A DNA stretch of 64,000 bases, taken from contig NZ_QLUW01000005.1 in the NCBI RefSeq assembly GCF_003268025.1, positions 310,001-374,000 on the forward strand. The letters are read 5' to 3'. This DNA comes from Paenibacillus montanisoli. GTDB lineage: Bacteria; Bacillota; Bacilli; Paenibacillales; Paenibacillaceae. Within the stretch, counting starts at the first letter, position 1. Each line of letters opens with the position of its first letter. A program made the translations under genes and the position numbers. Shown in pieces: positions 18,103 to 26,216 of this stretch. Under the pieces are notes generated by a model. The model was not told the DNA's origin. It worked only from the letters and a program-made list of their open reading frames with translations, and did not search any database.

Positions 18103-18147
18103 TGAATTGAGCTTTCTACACACGTCAGAAGAAAGGAACCAGCAACT

Positions 18148-19389
18148 ATGAACCTCATGACCGGCGAAGCCGCCGCTATGTCGCGGTCCAGGCGGCTTTG
18201 GACGGCGGCGGTGCTCGGCTCGCTGAGCGCATTCGCGCCTCTGTCAATCGATATGTATTTGCCCGCCCTTCCTAAGCTCGCGGATGATCTGAACACCGGC
18301 ACCTCGCTCACGCAGCTCAGCCTGACAGCTTGCCTGATTGGGCTCGCGCTGGGGCAGCTGTTCGCTGGCCCGATCAGCGACGTTCGCGGCCGCCGCAAGC
18401 CGCTCCTCATCGGGCTGCTGCTGTACACGGCATCCTCGCTGCTATGCGCGTTTGCGCCTACGATCGGCACCTTTATCGCGCTGCGGTTCGTGCAAGGGTT
18501 GGCCGGCGCCGCAGGCATTGTAATCGCCCGAGCTATCGCGCGTGATTTGTACGCCGGGCCGGAGCTGACCAAGTTTTTCTCGCTGCTCATGCTGGTTAAC
18601 GGCGTCGCGCCGATCGCCGCCCCGATCGTCGGCGGCCAACTGCTGCGCTTCACGACGTGGCACGGGGTGTTTGTCGTTCTCGCCGCAATCGGACTGATCA
18701 TGTTTCTAACGGTGCTGTTCGGCTTGCCGGAAACGCTGCCTGCCAGCCGCAGAGCAAAAGGCGGCATCAAAAACACCTTGGCAACGTTCCGCCGATTGTT
18801 GAGCGATCGGACGTTCATGGGCTACGCGCTCGCGCAAGGATTTGTCATGGCGGCACTGTTCGCCTACATCTCCGGCTCGCCGTTCGTGCTGCAGGAGGTG
18901 TACGGCGTATCGCCGCAAACCTTCAGCCTTTGCTTTGCGATCAACGGCCTCGGCATCATCCTCGCGAGCCAAACGGCCGGCCGCCTGGCGGATCGCGTAA
19001 ACGAGACGAAGCTCTTCCTCACCGGGCTGGGACTAGCCACGGCAGGAGGCGTCGCCTTGCTGCTTATGCTGCTTATCCATGCGCCGCTGCTGCTTGTCCT
19101 AATTCCGCTATTCTTCGTGGTTTCGAGCATCGGGATTGTCACCACGATGGGCTTCTCGCTCGCCATGCGCAATCAAGGCCGAGCCGCAGGCAGCGCATCC
19201 GCCCTGCAAGGGCTGATGTCGCAGCTGTTCGGCTCCATCGTTGCGCCGTTTGTCGGCATAGCCGGCAGCGGTACCGCCATTCCAATGGGCGTGATCATCG
19301 CTGCACTCGAATGCCTCGCGCTGCTGATTTTCCTGCTGCTGGCCGGCAAAGCGACGGCAGCGGCAACCGCCGCGGCAGCCAAAAAATAA
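18148..19389 (+). CDS. Bcr/CflA-family drug exporter (MFS)
   Basis: This 413-aa protein has 12 predicted transmembrane segments. The N-terminal SIDMYLPALPKLADDL and the loop GPISDVRGRRKPLL are marks of the Bcr/CflA drug:H+ antiporters that export bicyclomycin, chloramphenicol or sulfonamides. The start ATG has AAAGGAA upstream and a near-perfect sigma-A promoter, so it is probably expressed at a fair level. The substrate cannot be told from sequence. It is a single-gene unit with its own terminator. Confidence 0.9.
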   Translation: MNLMTGEAAAMSRSRRLWTAAVLGSLSAFAPLSIDMYLPALPKLADDLNTGTSLTQLSLTACLIGLALGQLFAGPISDVRGRRKPLLIGLLLYTASSLLCAFAPTIGTFIALRFVQGLAGAAGIVIARAIARDLYAGPELTKFFSLLMLVNGVAPIAAPIVGGQLLRFTTWHGVFVVLAAIGLIMFLTVLFGLPETLPASRRAKGGIKNTLATFRRLLSDRTFMGYALAQGFVMAALFAYISGSPFVLQEVYGVSPQTFSLCFAINGLGIILASQTAGRLADRVNETKLFLTGLGLATAGGVALLLMLLIHAPLLLVLIPLFFVVSSIGIVTTMGFSLAMRNQGRAAGSASALQGLMSQLFGSIVAPFVGIAGSGTAIPMGVIIAALECLALLIFLLLAGKATAAATAAAAKK

Positions 19390-19446
19390 TCCCCTTCATC
19401 CAGCGGGCAGCCTTCACGCTGCCCCGCCCGGATAAGGGGATTTTTT
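19388..19446 (+). terminator. Terminator after the Bcr-like gene
   Basis: AATCCCCTT pairs with AAGGGGATT, with an inner stem CGGGCAGC/GCTGCCCCG, then TTTTTT. It overlaps the stop codon and also serves the convergent TauE-like gene. Confidence 0.85.
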
Positions 19447-19484
19447 CATGTACCGAATACCTGCTTTTAAGCCTCATTATGGAG

Positions 19485-20321
19485 TTACGTCAAAATCATC
19501 CGCAAAGCAAAAAAGGCGAGCGCCGCGCACATAATGCGGATTAGCATCTTGCTGCCGATACGGCGGGAGACGATCGCGCCGAGATAACCGCCCAGCAGCG
19601 CTCCGGGGGCAAGCGGCAGCACGAGCTGCCAATCCCACTCGCCGCGATACAGATGCATGCCGCTGCCGAAGAGCGCGGAAACCAGGATGACCGACATGGA
19701 GGTTGCCGTCGCTATGTGCGGCGGAAACCGAAAGAGCAGCACCATGGCAGGGATCAGCAGCACGCCGCCTCCAATGCCGAGCAGGCCGGAGATCAGGCCG
19801 ACCGCTCCGCCGATCAAAAGAGCCGGAAGCAGGCTGTAGCCATACTGGTGCTCTGAGCCGCTGGGATCAGTAAAGGTGCGGACATAACGCCAAGTCCCGC
19901 TGAACGGTTTCATCCGGTGGCGAAGCAGGAGCAGCACGACCATGAACAGCATGAACACGCCGAATGCCCGCCGGAAAGCCTCCGGGTGAAACAGCGAGGT
20001 CAAGCTCGCTCCGACCATGGACATCGGGGCGCTCGAGAGCGAGAAGAACAGCGCGCAGCGCAGATCGGTTTTGCGTTCCTTCATAAACGTGAGCGTCGAT
20101 GTCAGCGACGTAAATACGAGAACGCCGAGCGAGACGCCGACCGCCATCGCGGTATCGATCGTCATGCCCAGCATAGACGGGCCGAGCAGCAGCAGCGCGG
20201 GCACGATGATCACGCCGCCTCCGAGGCCGACGATCGCACCGAAGGTCGAAGCGATCAGCCCAAGCGCGAATAGCAGCAGCAGCGTGGGAATGTCCCATAA
20301 CAAAGCATCTGGTTGAAGCAT
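19485..20321 (-). CDS. TauE/SafE-family membrane exporter
   Basis: This 278-aa protein has eight predicted membrane segments in two similar halves, each with a glycine-rich motif (GAIVGLGGGVIIVPAL and GLLGIGGGVLLIPAM), the pattern of the TauE/SafE family. Members export sulfite, sulfoacetate or related organic anions. The ATG at 20321 follows a GAGGT at rather long spacing; an earlier ATG at 20369 lacks a ribosome binding site. The gene stands alone and the substrate is unknown. Confidence 0.87.
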   Translation of the reverse strand: MLQPDALLWDIPTLLLLFALGLIASTFGAIVGLGGGVIIVPALLLLGPSMLGMTIDTAMAVGVSLGVLVFTSLTSTLTFMKERKTDLRCALFFSLSSAPMSMVGASLTSLFHPEAFRRAFGVFMLFMVVLLLLRHRMKPFSGTWRYVRTFTDPSGSEHQYGYSLLPALLIGGAVGLISGLLGIGGGVLLIPAMVLLFRFPPHIATATSMSVILVSALFGSGMHLYRGEWDWQLVLPLAPGALLGGYLGAIVSRRIGSKMLIRIMCAALAFFALRMILT

Positions 20322-20500
20322 AGCTATTATAAGTACCTCGTTTCGTGAAGTGAGCGTTTCCTCTCCCATTATACAGAAATAAGGCGTCCTCCGGTTAGAC
20401 CTACGCCAGCGGCGCAAAGCCTGCGTAAAACGGGGGATTCCTGCATGTTTGATGCTGCTGCGGGAAGACTATGGGAGTCCATTCAGAAGGAGGTTATCAC

Positions 20501-20626
20501 GTGGATCAGAACTTCATAAACAAGCTGCACGATACGCAGGCAAAAGCCGAAAGCAATAAGCACCGGCAGGGTAAAGGCTCCCCGGGGAAGCAACTGGCCA
20601 ACAAGCAGCACAGCACTAACAAGTAA
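20501..20626 (+). CDS. Small DUF4023-like protein
   Basis: The 41-aa product MDQNFINKLHDTQAKAESNK... ends in GSPGKQLANKQHSTNK. A perfect AAGGAGG lies eight bases before the GTG start and a strong terminator follows, so this is very likely a real gene although it is very short. The GKGSPGKQL(A/P)NKQH ending matches my memory of the DUF4023 family of small hydrophilic proteins in Paenibacillus and Bacillus. Its role is unknown; it resembles small spore-enriched proteins only in composition. Confidence 0.75.
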   Translation: MDQNFINKLHDTQAKAESNKHRQGKGSPGKQLANKQHSTNK

Positions 20627-20640
20627 CTCAGACGAGCAGG

Positions 20641-20678
20641 AGGCGGAGCAGGTTTTGGACTGCTCCGCCTCTTGTTTT
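20641..20678 (+). terminator. Terminator after the DUF4023-like gene
   Basis: AGGCGGAGCAG and CTGCTCCGCCT form a perfect 11-bp stem, followed by CTTGTTTT. The 51-bp repeat array begins right after it. Confidence 0.88.
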
Positions 20679-20685
20679 GTGGTCA

Positions 20686-21084
20686 ATGTAGTGCTCCTGG
20701 AGCTCCTCTTTGCTCGTTCCCGCCAAATCTCCGCCAATGTAGTGCCCCTGAAGCTCCTCTTTGCTCGTTACCGCCAAACTCACGCCAATGTAGTGCTTCT
20801 GGAACACCTCTTTACTCGTTTCCGCCAAACTCACGCCAATGTAGTGCTCCTGGAGCACCTCTTTGCTCGTTCCCGCCATATCTCCGCCAATGTAGTGCTC
20901 CTGGAGCACCTCTTTGCTCGTTCCCGCCATATCTCCACCAATTTAGTGCTCCTAGAGCTCCTCTTTGCTCGTTACCGCCAAACTCACGACGATGTAGTGC
21001 TCCTGGAACACCTCTTTACTCGTTTCCGCCAAACTCACGCCAATGTAGTGCTTTTGAAGCTCCTCTTTGCTCGTTCCCGCGTTC
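20686..21084. repeat. Array of eight 51-bp tandem repeats
   Basis: Units start at 20688, 20739, 20790, 20841, 20892, 20943, 20994 and 21045, exactly 51 bases apart. Each has GTAGTGCTCC, a T, then GGAGCAC or a variant, CTCTTTGCTCGTT, and an ending CCGCCAA. In the best copies GTGCTCC-T-GGAGCAC is a perfect palindrome. Because 51 is 17 codons, several frames stay open on both strands and give artefactual repeat proteins (TSKEVLQEHYIG on the minus strand). The array fills the gap between the DUF4023-like terminator and the amine oxidase. Confidence 0.95.
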
Positions 21085-21184
21085 CCGCCATAGTGCTCGG
21101 GCATTTCAGCCGCCAACCGCAGGCCGCAGTCCAACGCCCGCGAGTCATTGGCCGCCACCACCTAGCGGACCGTGTCCTCTCCCG

Positions 21185-22795
21185 CTACCCCGTATCCGCG
21201 CCTCGCTCCGCCTGCAGTGCCGCGATAATTTCGGCAGCGGCGCGTTCGCCGCTTTCGACGGCGCCATTCATGTAGCCCTGGTACACCACGGAAGTGTGCT
21301 CCCCTGCAAAATGGCAGCGGCCCTCCCGGCCTTCGCACTCCTCCTCGATCCCGGTGAACTTGGTGTACTGCCCTACCTTGCGGTACGCATACGAGCCAAG
21401 CGAGAACGGATTGCCCGGCCAATAATCGCGGGTAACTTTGCCGTTCCAGCGCTGGGTAATGCCAGGCATGACCGGCTCCAGCTGACGAAGAAACTGCTGC
21501 GCCCGCTCCGGCAGCGAGCCGAAATTCATCCCCTCCGCGACATGGCCTCCCGTGTAATCGACCAAAATACCGGAGGTGCCAGGCTGGCCGCGCGTCACGT
21601 CGAATGTATTTTGATACCCGCTGTCCGCGATCGTATCGCCGTTGCACCCCGCCGCATGCCAATAGCGGTCAATGAACTGCAGGTGCAGCTTGCTGTTCGC
21701 CCCCATGCCCAACTCCTCGATTGCCGTCATCTTCAGCGGACGAAAGCCTGCCTTGCTGAAATCGACCGAGCTGCGCAGGATCGAGAACGGAATCGTAAGC
21801 ACGACATGGTCCGCCTTCGTCTCATGCGTGCCATCACGGTCCTGATAGGTGAGCCGGTAGCCGGAGCCGCCGGCTTCCTCCGCTATGGCAATCAGCCTCC
21901 GTCCGCGCAGCAGCGCACCGGGCGCTAGCCTGTCCATCAGCCTCCGCACGATTTGATCGTTGCCGCCACGCACATGGAAACGCTCATCCGATACGCCGAA
22001 CGGACTGAACCGCTCCCCATCCGGGACATGATCATGCAGATAGAGAAAATTCAATGCGCTCTGCTGCGATGACTCCGCGCCGTACTCGATATTGCATGCG
22101 ATATCGATCAGCCGCCCGAATTTCGAGTCCTTCCCGCCAGGCACGCTTTCTTCGATCCAATCGACGACCGACATGCGGTCAAGCTCCTGTCCGCGCGGCG
22201 TGAACCGGTTATATCGCGTCGGGAAGCCCGCCGCTTTCAAATCCTCGTTCAGCTTCGGCACCACCGCCTGAAAGTCTCTTGTAGCGTCCCCAAACGTGTA
22301 TGGCTTCCCGTCAAAATAATAGCAAGGCTCCGTATCATCCGCCTCTGCCGCGATCAAATCATTCAGCGTCAGACCCAGCTCCTCGATCAGCCTGCGCAGC
22401 GCGTAATGACCGGTATCGATCAGCATGCCGCCGCGTTCGATCGACTGCTCTTCGGCGAACGCGCCGCGGCGCGTATCGATGCGGCCGGGGATTTTTTTAT
22501 GATCGGCTTCAAGGATGATGGGCTCAAGCCCTGCCTGCTCCAGCCGATAGGCACAGGTCAAACCGGCAAGGCCTGCGCCGACGATGGCGATCTGCGCTGC
22601 GGGGGGTGAGGAGAAAGCGGACACTCCGGACGGAAAATGGGACAAAACCGGCGATGAAGGGGGGTGGGCGAGCGGATGGGCGGCTTTTCGTTTCCATTCG
22701 TAAATCACTTGTTCAAAAGGAACTTTTCTCTGATTCGCTTCTTCGATGACGACATACATCTCTTTGAATAATAGGGCCAACGCGGTATGAGGCAT
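21185..22795 (-). CDS. FAD-dependent amine oxidase
   Basis: This 536-aa flavoprotein of the monoamine oxidase/L-amino-acid oxidase group has an FAD motif IAIVGAGLAGLTCAYRLE at about residue 70. It also has GGMLIDTGHYALRRLIEELG and a C-terminal FAGEHTSVVYQGYMNGAVESG that binds the flavin. An N-terminal extension of some 65 residues precedes the Rossmann fold and shows no signal peptide. The start is ATG 22795 with AAGGAGG. It probably oxidises an amine or amino acid to the imine with release of hydrogen peroxide; the substrate is unknown. It is transcribed alone. Confidence 0.88.
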   Translation of the reverse strand: MPHTALALLFKEMYVVIEEANQRKVPFEQVIYEWKRKAAHPLAHPPSSPVLSHFPSGVSAFSSPPAAQIAIVGAGLAGLTCAYRLEQAGLEPIILEADHKKIPGRIDTRRGAFAEEQSIERGGMLIDTGHYALRRLIEELGLTLNDLIAAEADDTEPCYYFDGKPYTFGDATRDFQAVVPKLNEDLKAAGFPTRYNRFTPRGQELDRMSVVDWIEESVPGGKDSKFGRLIDIACNIEYGAESSQQSALNFLYLHDHVPDGERFSPFGVSDERFHVRGGNDQIVRRLMDRLAPGALLRGRRLIAIAEEAGGSGYRLTYQDRDGTHETKADHVVLTIPFSILRSSVDFSKAGFRPLKMTAIEELGMGANSKLHLQFIDRYWHAAGCNGDTIADSGYQNTFDVTRGQPGTSGILVDYTGGHVAEGMNFGSLPERAQQFLRQLEPVMPGITQRWNGKVTRDYWPGNPFSLGSYAYRKVGQYTKFTGIEEECEGREGRCHFAGEHTSVVYQGYMNGAVESGERAAAEIIAALQAERGADTG

Positions 22796-22910
22796 ACGAT
22801 CCTCCTTAATGGAATGGTCCACAACTATTAATCTAGTACTATGTATGTGCAGCCGGCGAAGAAGAGGAAACGGCACTATGGCGTGGTTCCCAGATTTTTT
22901 CGCGCATGCC

Positions 22911-22951
22911 AAAAAGGCCCGCAGCTCTTCATCGAAGAGTTACGGGCCTTT
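22911..22951 (-). terminator. Terminator of the EF-hand-like gene
   Basis: AAAGGCCCG and CGGGCCTTT enclose an inner CTCTTC/GAAGAG stem. Read leftward, the stem ends in TTTTT. Confidence 0.85.
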
Positions 22952-22964
22952 GTGCTTGGAGGGA

Positions 22965-23243
22965 TCAGTCGATGTAACCGGCGATGCCCTTATCCATTAA
23001 ATAATCCATTTCCGCATCCAAAATCGTTTCCACCGTCGGCTCGTCCAGCTTCAAGCCGGGACGGCTCAAAATATAATCCACCAGCTCGTCGCTGTCGATA
23101 TTCACGTCGCCGTTCTTGTCCTCTTGCGCGTTGTTGATGAACGTTTGCTCATGCTTCAGCACTAGCTCGATGCTGCTTGGCGCAGCACCCGTTTTGCCGG
23201 CAATGAACTGGACAAGCTCCTGCATATTGATCTCTTCGCTCAC
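22965..23243 (-). CDS. Small acidic protein with an EF-hand-like loop
   Basis: The 92-aa product is strongly acidic. It contains DKNGDVNIDSDEL, which fits an EF-hand calcium loop at positions 1, 3, 5, 8 and 12, though position 6 is V rather than G. There is no signal peptide. The likely start is GTG 23243 with TAGGAG upstream; ATG 23225 is possible. Its own terminator follows. I do not recognise a named family. Confidence 0.7.
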   Translation of the reverse strand: MSEEINMQELVQFIAGKTGAAPSSIELVLKHEQTFINNAQEDKNGDVNIDSDELVDYILSRPGLKLDEPTVETILDAEMDYLMDKGIAGYID

Positions 23244-23332
23244 GTAAGGTCAGCTCCTACTCGTTATGGTTCATTTTGGAACATCAGACTATATTGTAGC
23301 ACAGCCGCGAACCGTTTCTCAAAATCGGGACG

Positions 23333-24316
23333 CTACGGAATCAGGAGGATTTTGCCCGTGCTGGCCCGACTCTCCAAGTAGCGGTGCGCTTCCGCTCCGT
23401 CAGCGAGCGGGAAAGTTTTCGGCGGCTGCAAGCGCAGCTGGCCCTCCAGCATCGCGGTGAAAAGCTCCTGTCCCCGCTTGCGCCGCTCCTCGGCCGTCGT
23501 GACGTGGTTCCACAGATCGCCGCCGGTCAACGTTTTGCTCGTATCCATCAGCATACGCGGATCGACCGGGGCCGGATCGCCGCCGGCCATGCCGAAGAAG
23601 ACGACGTGCCCTTTCGTCCGAACGCTGCGGAAGCTGTCCATTAGGGTGGAGCCTACGGAGTCGTACGCGACATCCGCCCCCGCCTCTGCGCCGCTGCCGA
23701 TCTTCGAGGTCCATTCCAGGACGCGGCTCACCCAGTCGGTATTATAAAGTAACACCTCGTCGGCCCCGGCTGCCAGCGCCATCTCGCGCTTCGCGCTGCT
23801 AGAGGTAAGCCCGACGACCTTGGCCCCCTTGGCCTTGCAGAGTTGAATGAGCAGTTGGCCGACGCCGCCGGCCGCGGCATGAACGAGCACCCTGTCGCCC
23901 GGCTTCACGGCATAGCTGTCGTTCACGAGATAATGCGCCGTCAGTCCCTGCAGCAGAACCGAAGCGGCGGCTTCAAAGCCGATTCCCTCGGGCAGCTTAA
24001 TGGCCCGATCGGCGGGAACGGCTACGATTTCGGCGTTGGCATGCGGCGCATCCGCGAACCCGATGCGGTCGCCGACCTGGATGCCCGCTACGTCAGGCGC
24101 CACCTCTTCGACGACGCCCGCTCCTTCATAGCCTAGGATGAAAGGCGGCTGGCCCACCAGATGGTAATTGCCGCGGCGCCGATAGATATCCGCATAATTG
24201 AGGCCGATGGCGCGCATCCGCACCTTCACCGAGCCCGCTGCAAGCGGCGGGTCCGGGATCTCTTGAAGGGCCAGTACCTCCGGTCCTCCGAATGAGTGAA
24301 AAACCAACGCTTTCAT
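23333..24316 (-). CDS. NADPH:quinone oxidoreductase (zinc-free MDR)
   Basis: This 327-aa member of the medium-chain dehydrogenase/reductase superfamily starts MKALVFHSFGGPEVL. It has the quinone oxidoreductase segment LVHAAAGGVGQLLIQLCKAKGA for NADPH binding. The zinc-binding cysteines of alcohol dehydrogenases are absent, as in Qor/zeta-crystallin. It should reduce quinones by one electron or act on reactive enones. ATG 24316 has GAGGTGA; the longer reading to 24379 is unlikely. It is a single-gene unit. Confidence 0.9.
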   Translation of the reverse strand: MKALVFHSFGGPEVLALQEIPDPPLAAGSVKVRMRAIGLNYADIYRRRGNYHLVGQPPFILGYEGAGVVEEVAPDVAGIQVGDRIGFADAPHANAEIVAVPADRAIKLPEGIGFEAAASVLLQGLTAHYLVNDSYAVKPGDRVLVHAAAGGVGQLLIQLCKAKGAKVVGLTSSSAKREMALAAGADEVLLYNTDWVSRVLEWTSKIGSGAEAGADVAYDSVGSTLMDSFRSVRTKGHVVFFGMAGGDPAPVDPRMLMDTSKTLTGGDLWNHVTTAEERRKRGQELFTAMLEGQLRLQPPKTFPLADGAEAHRYLESRASTGKILLIP

Positions 24317-24490
24317 GATGTCCGTCACCTCGGATATGAATTTACCTTCTAGCTTACTCTTCCCGCAGCCTTGTCTCAAGTCGGGCCGAGGCGGCCGCTC
24401 TTAGGAGATTCGTGTAAAAACGTGATACAATACTCCATATGAGCAAGGTTCGGCTAAGTTAAAATGCGAGATCTGGGGAGATGGTTGACG

Positions 24491-25306
24491 GTGGTACAAG
24501 CAAGCGGGGATACAAAAGATACGCGGCGAATCCTGATCGTAACCGCCGTTGATGCTGAGCGCGACGCGGTGCTGCGCGGGCTCGGCGGCGATCCGCGGTT
24601 CCGCGTCATCGCGGCAGGCGTCGGGCCTGCCGCGGCGGCGGCCGTGACGGCTGCAACGCTGGCCGCGGAAGGCGGAGCAGAGCCGGTGAGCAGCGAAACG
24701 AGCGGCAGAGCGGTGAGCGGCAGTGCGAACGCTGGTGCCAGCGCCGGTGCAGCCGCGAGCGCGCCCAGCGCTGGCATGCCGCCCTCGGCGGAAGCAGCGC
24801 AGCGACCGGGCGGCTATCGCCTGGTCGTCAGCGCAGGCATCGCCGGCGGCTTTCCCGGCCGCGCCGCGCTGGGCGCGCTCGTGGTCGCGGACGAGCTCAT
24901 CGCCGCCGACCTCGGGGTCGAGACCCCGGGCGGCTTCGCCAGCGTCGACGAGCTCGGCTTCGGCTCGTCGCGCGCCGGGGTCTGCACCCGCACGGCGGGC
25001 GCTTTGGCCGCGGCGCTTCGCGCGGCCGGACTGCCGGTCGTCACGGGGCCGGTGCTCACCGTGACCACGGCAACAGGCACTGCCGCCACAGCAGCGGAGC
25101 ATCTGCGGCGGGTGCCGGAGGCCGCGGCCGAAGCGATGGAAGGCTTCGGCGTGGCCGCCGCTGCGCGGCACATGGGCGTGCCCGTGCTGGAGCTGCGGGC
25201 GATCTCGAACGCGGTCGGCCCGCGCGACCGCGACGCGTGGCGCATCGGCGACGCGCTGCAGGCGCTCGAACGCGGCTGCGCCATACTAAAGGAGGTGCTC
25301 GAGTGA
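24491..25306 (+). CDS. mqnB: Futalosine hydrolase MqnB
   Basis: This 271-aa nucleosidase of the phosphorylase fold has ILIVTAVDAERDAVLRGLGG at its start, VSAGIAGGFPGRA in the middle and the EAMEGFGVAAAARHMGVPVLELRAISN active-site region. It should release hypoxanthine from futalosine in the menaquinone route. It carries an insert of roughly 45 residues rich in Ala, Ser and Gly (nt 24674-24811) just before the conserved VVSAGIAGGF. The GTG at 24491 fits the GGGGAG best; TTG 24485 is possible. It overlaps mqnD by four bases. Confidence 0.9.
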   Translation: MVQASGDTKDTRRILIVTAVDAERDAVLRGLGGDPRFRVIAAGVGPAAAAAVTAATLAAEGGAEPVSSETSGRAVSGSANAGASAGAAASAPSAGMPPSAEAAQRPGGYRLVVSAGIAGGFPGRAALGALVVADELIAADLGVETPGGFASVDELGFGSSRAGVCTRTAGALAAALRAAGLPVVTGPVLTVTTATGTAATAAEHLRRVPEAAAEAMEGFGVAAAARHMGVPVLELRAISNAVGPRDRDAWRIGDALQALERGCAILKEVLE

Positions 25307-26142
25307 GCATGAACATCGCATTCTCGCCATGTCCGAACGATACTTTTGTCTTCCACGCCTTGGTGCACGGGCTCATTCCCGGTGCCCCGGCGTTTAATGT
25401 TACGTACGCCGATATCGATATTACGAACCATTGGGCTGCCAACCATACCGGCCCCGAGGTATTGAAAATTTCCTACGCCGCCCTGCCGTGGGTGCTGGAC
25501 GACTACGCGCTGCTGCCTTGCGGCGGCGCGCTTGGCCGCGGCTGCGGTCCGCTCGTGCTGACGAAGGGCGCCGCCTGCAATCCCGCGGCGCTCGCAGGCA
25601 AACAGGTGGCCGTTCCGAGCGACCGCTCGACCGCTTACCTGCTCTTCCGCCTGTGGGCGGCGCAAGTCGTTCCGGAGGGCGGCATGGACATCGTCGTCAT
25701 GCCGTTCCACGAAATCATGCCCGCCGTCCGAGACGGCGCCATCGATGCGGGTCTCGTCATCCATGAAGCCCGCTTCACGTACCAGAATTACGGGCTCAGC
25801 ATGCTCGCCGACCTCGGCAGCTGGTGGGAGGCCGATACCGGGCTGCCCATTCCGCTCGGCGCCATCATTGCCCGCAGGTCGCTGGACGCGGCTTCGCTGA
25901 CGGCTTGGATCAGCGCTTCCGTCGAGTACGCATGGGCGCATCCTCAAGAATCGGCAGCTTATGTCATGCAGCACGCCCAAGAGATGTCGCCGGACGTCGC
26001 CAAGCAGCACATCGCGCTGTACGTCAACGACTTCTCGGCCAATCTCGGCGAGAGCGGCTATGCAGCCGTTGAAGCGCTGCTCGGACGGGCCGCCAAGGAG
26101 GGCTTGGTCCCTGCGTTCGACCTGGCCAAACTTCGCCTCTAG
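25303..26142 (+). CDS. mqnD: 1,4-dihydroxy-6-naphthoate synthase MqnD
   Basis: This 279-aa protein begins MNIAFSPCPNDTFVFHALVHG, the hallmark of MqnD, which converts cyclic dehypoxanthinyl futalosine to 1,4-dihydroxy-6-naphthoate. The fold is like a periplasmic binding protein but has no signal peptide, in keeping with a cytoplasmic enzyme. The start GTG overlaps the mqnB stop (GTGA), with AGGAGGT just upstream. mqnA, mqnC and mqnE are not in this window, so the pathway is split over the genome. Confidence 0.95.
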   Translation: MSMNIAFSPCPNDTFVFHALVHGLIPGAPAFNVTYADIDITNHWAANHTGPEVLKISYAALPWVLDDYALLPCGGALGRGCGPLVLTKGAACNPAALAGKQVAVPSDRSTAYLLFRLWAAQVVPEGGMDIVVMPFHEIMPAVRDGAIDAGLVIHEARFTYQNYGLSMLADLGSWWEADTGLPIPLGAIIARRSLDAASLTAWISASVEYAWAHPQESAAYVMQHAQEMSPDVAKQHIALYVNDFSANLGESGYAAVEALLGRAAKEGLVPAFDLAKLRL

Positions 26143-26148
26143 CGCTCA

Positions 26149-26216
26149 TAAAAAAGGCTATCCCGTTGCAGGCAAGCAGTTTCAAGCTTGCCGCCGTCCG
26201 GGATAGCCTCTTTTTT
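26149..26216. terminator. Bidirectional terminator mqnD / MBL hydrolase
   Basis: AAAAAGGCTATCCCG pairs with CGGGATAGCCT across an inner GGCAAGC/GCTTGCC stem, with A and T tracts on either side. It serves both convergent genes. Confidence 0.9.

Noticed and set aside
20628-20930. Open frame on the minus strand with TSKEVLQEHYIG repeats
   Set aside because: It arises from the 51-bp repeats, whose 17-codon period keeps several frames open on both strands. There is no ribosome binding site, and substitutions fall at all codon positions.
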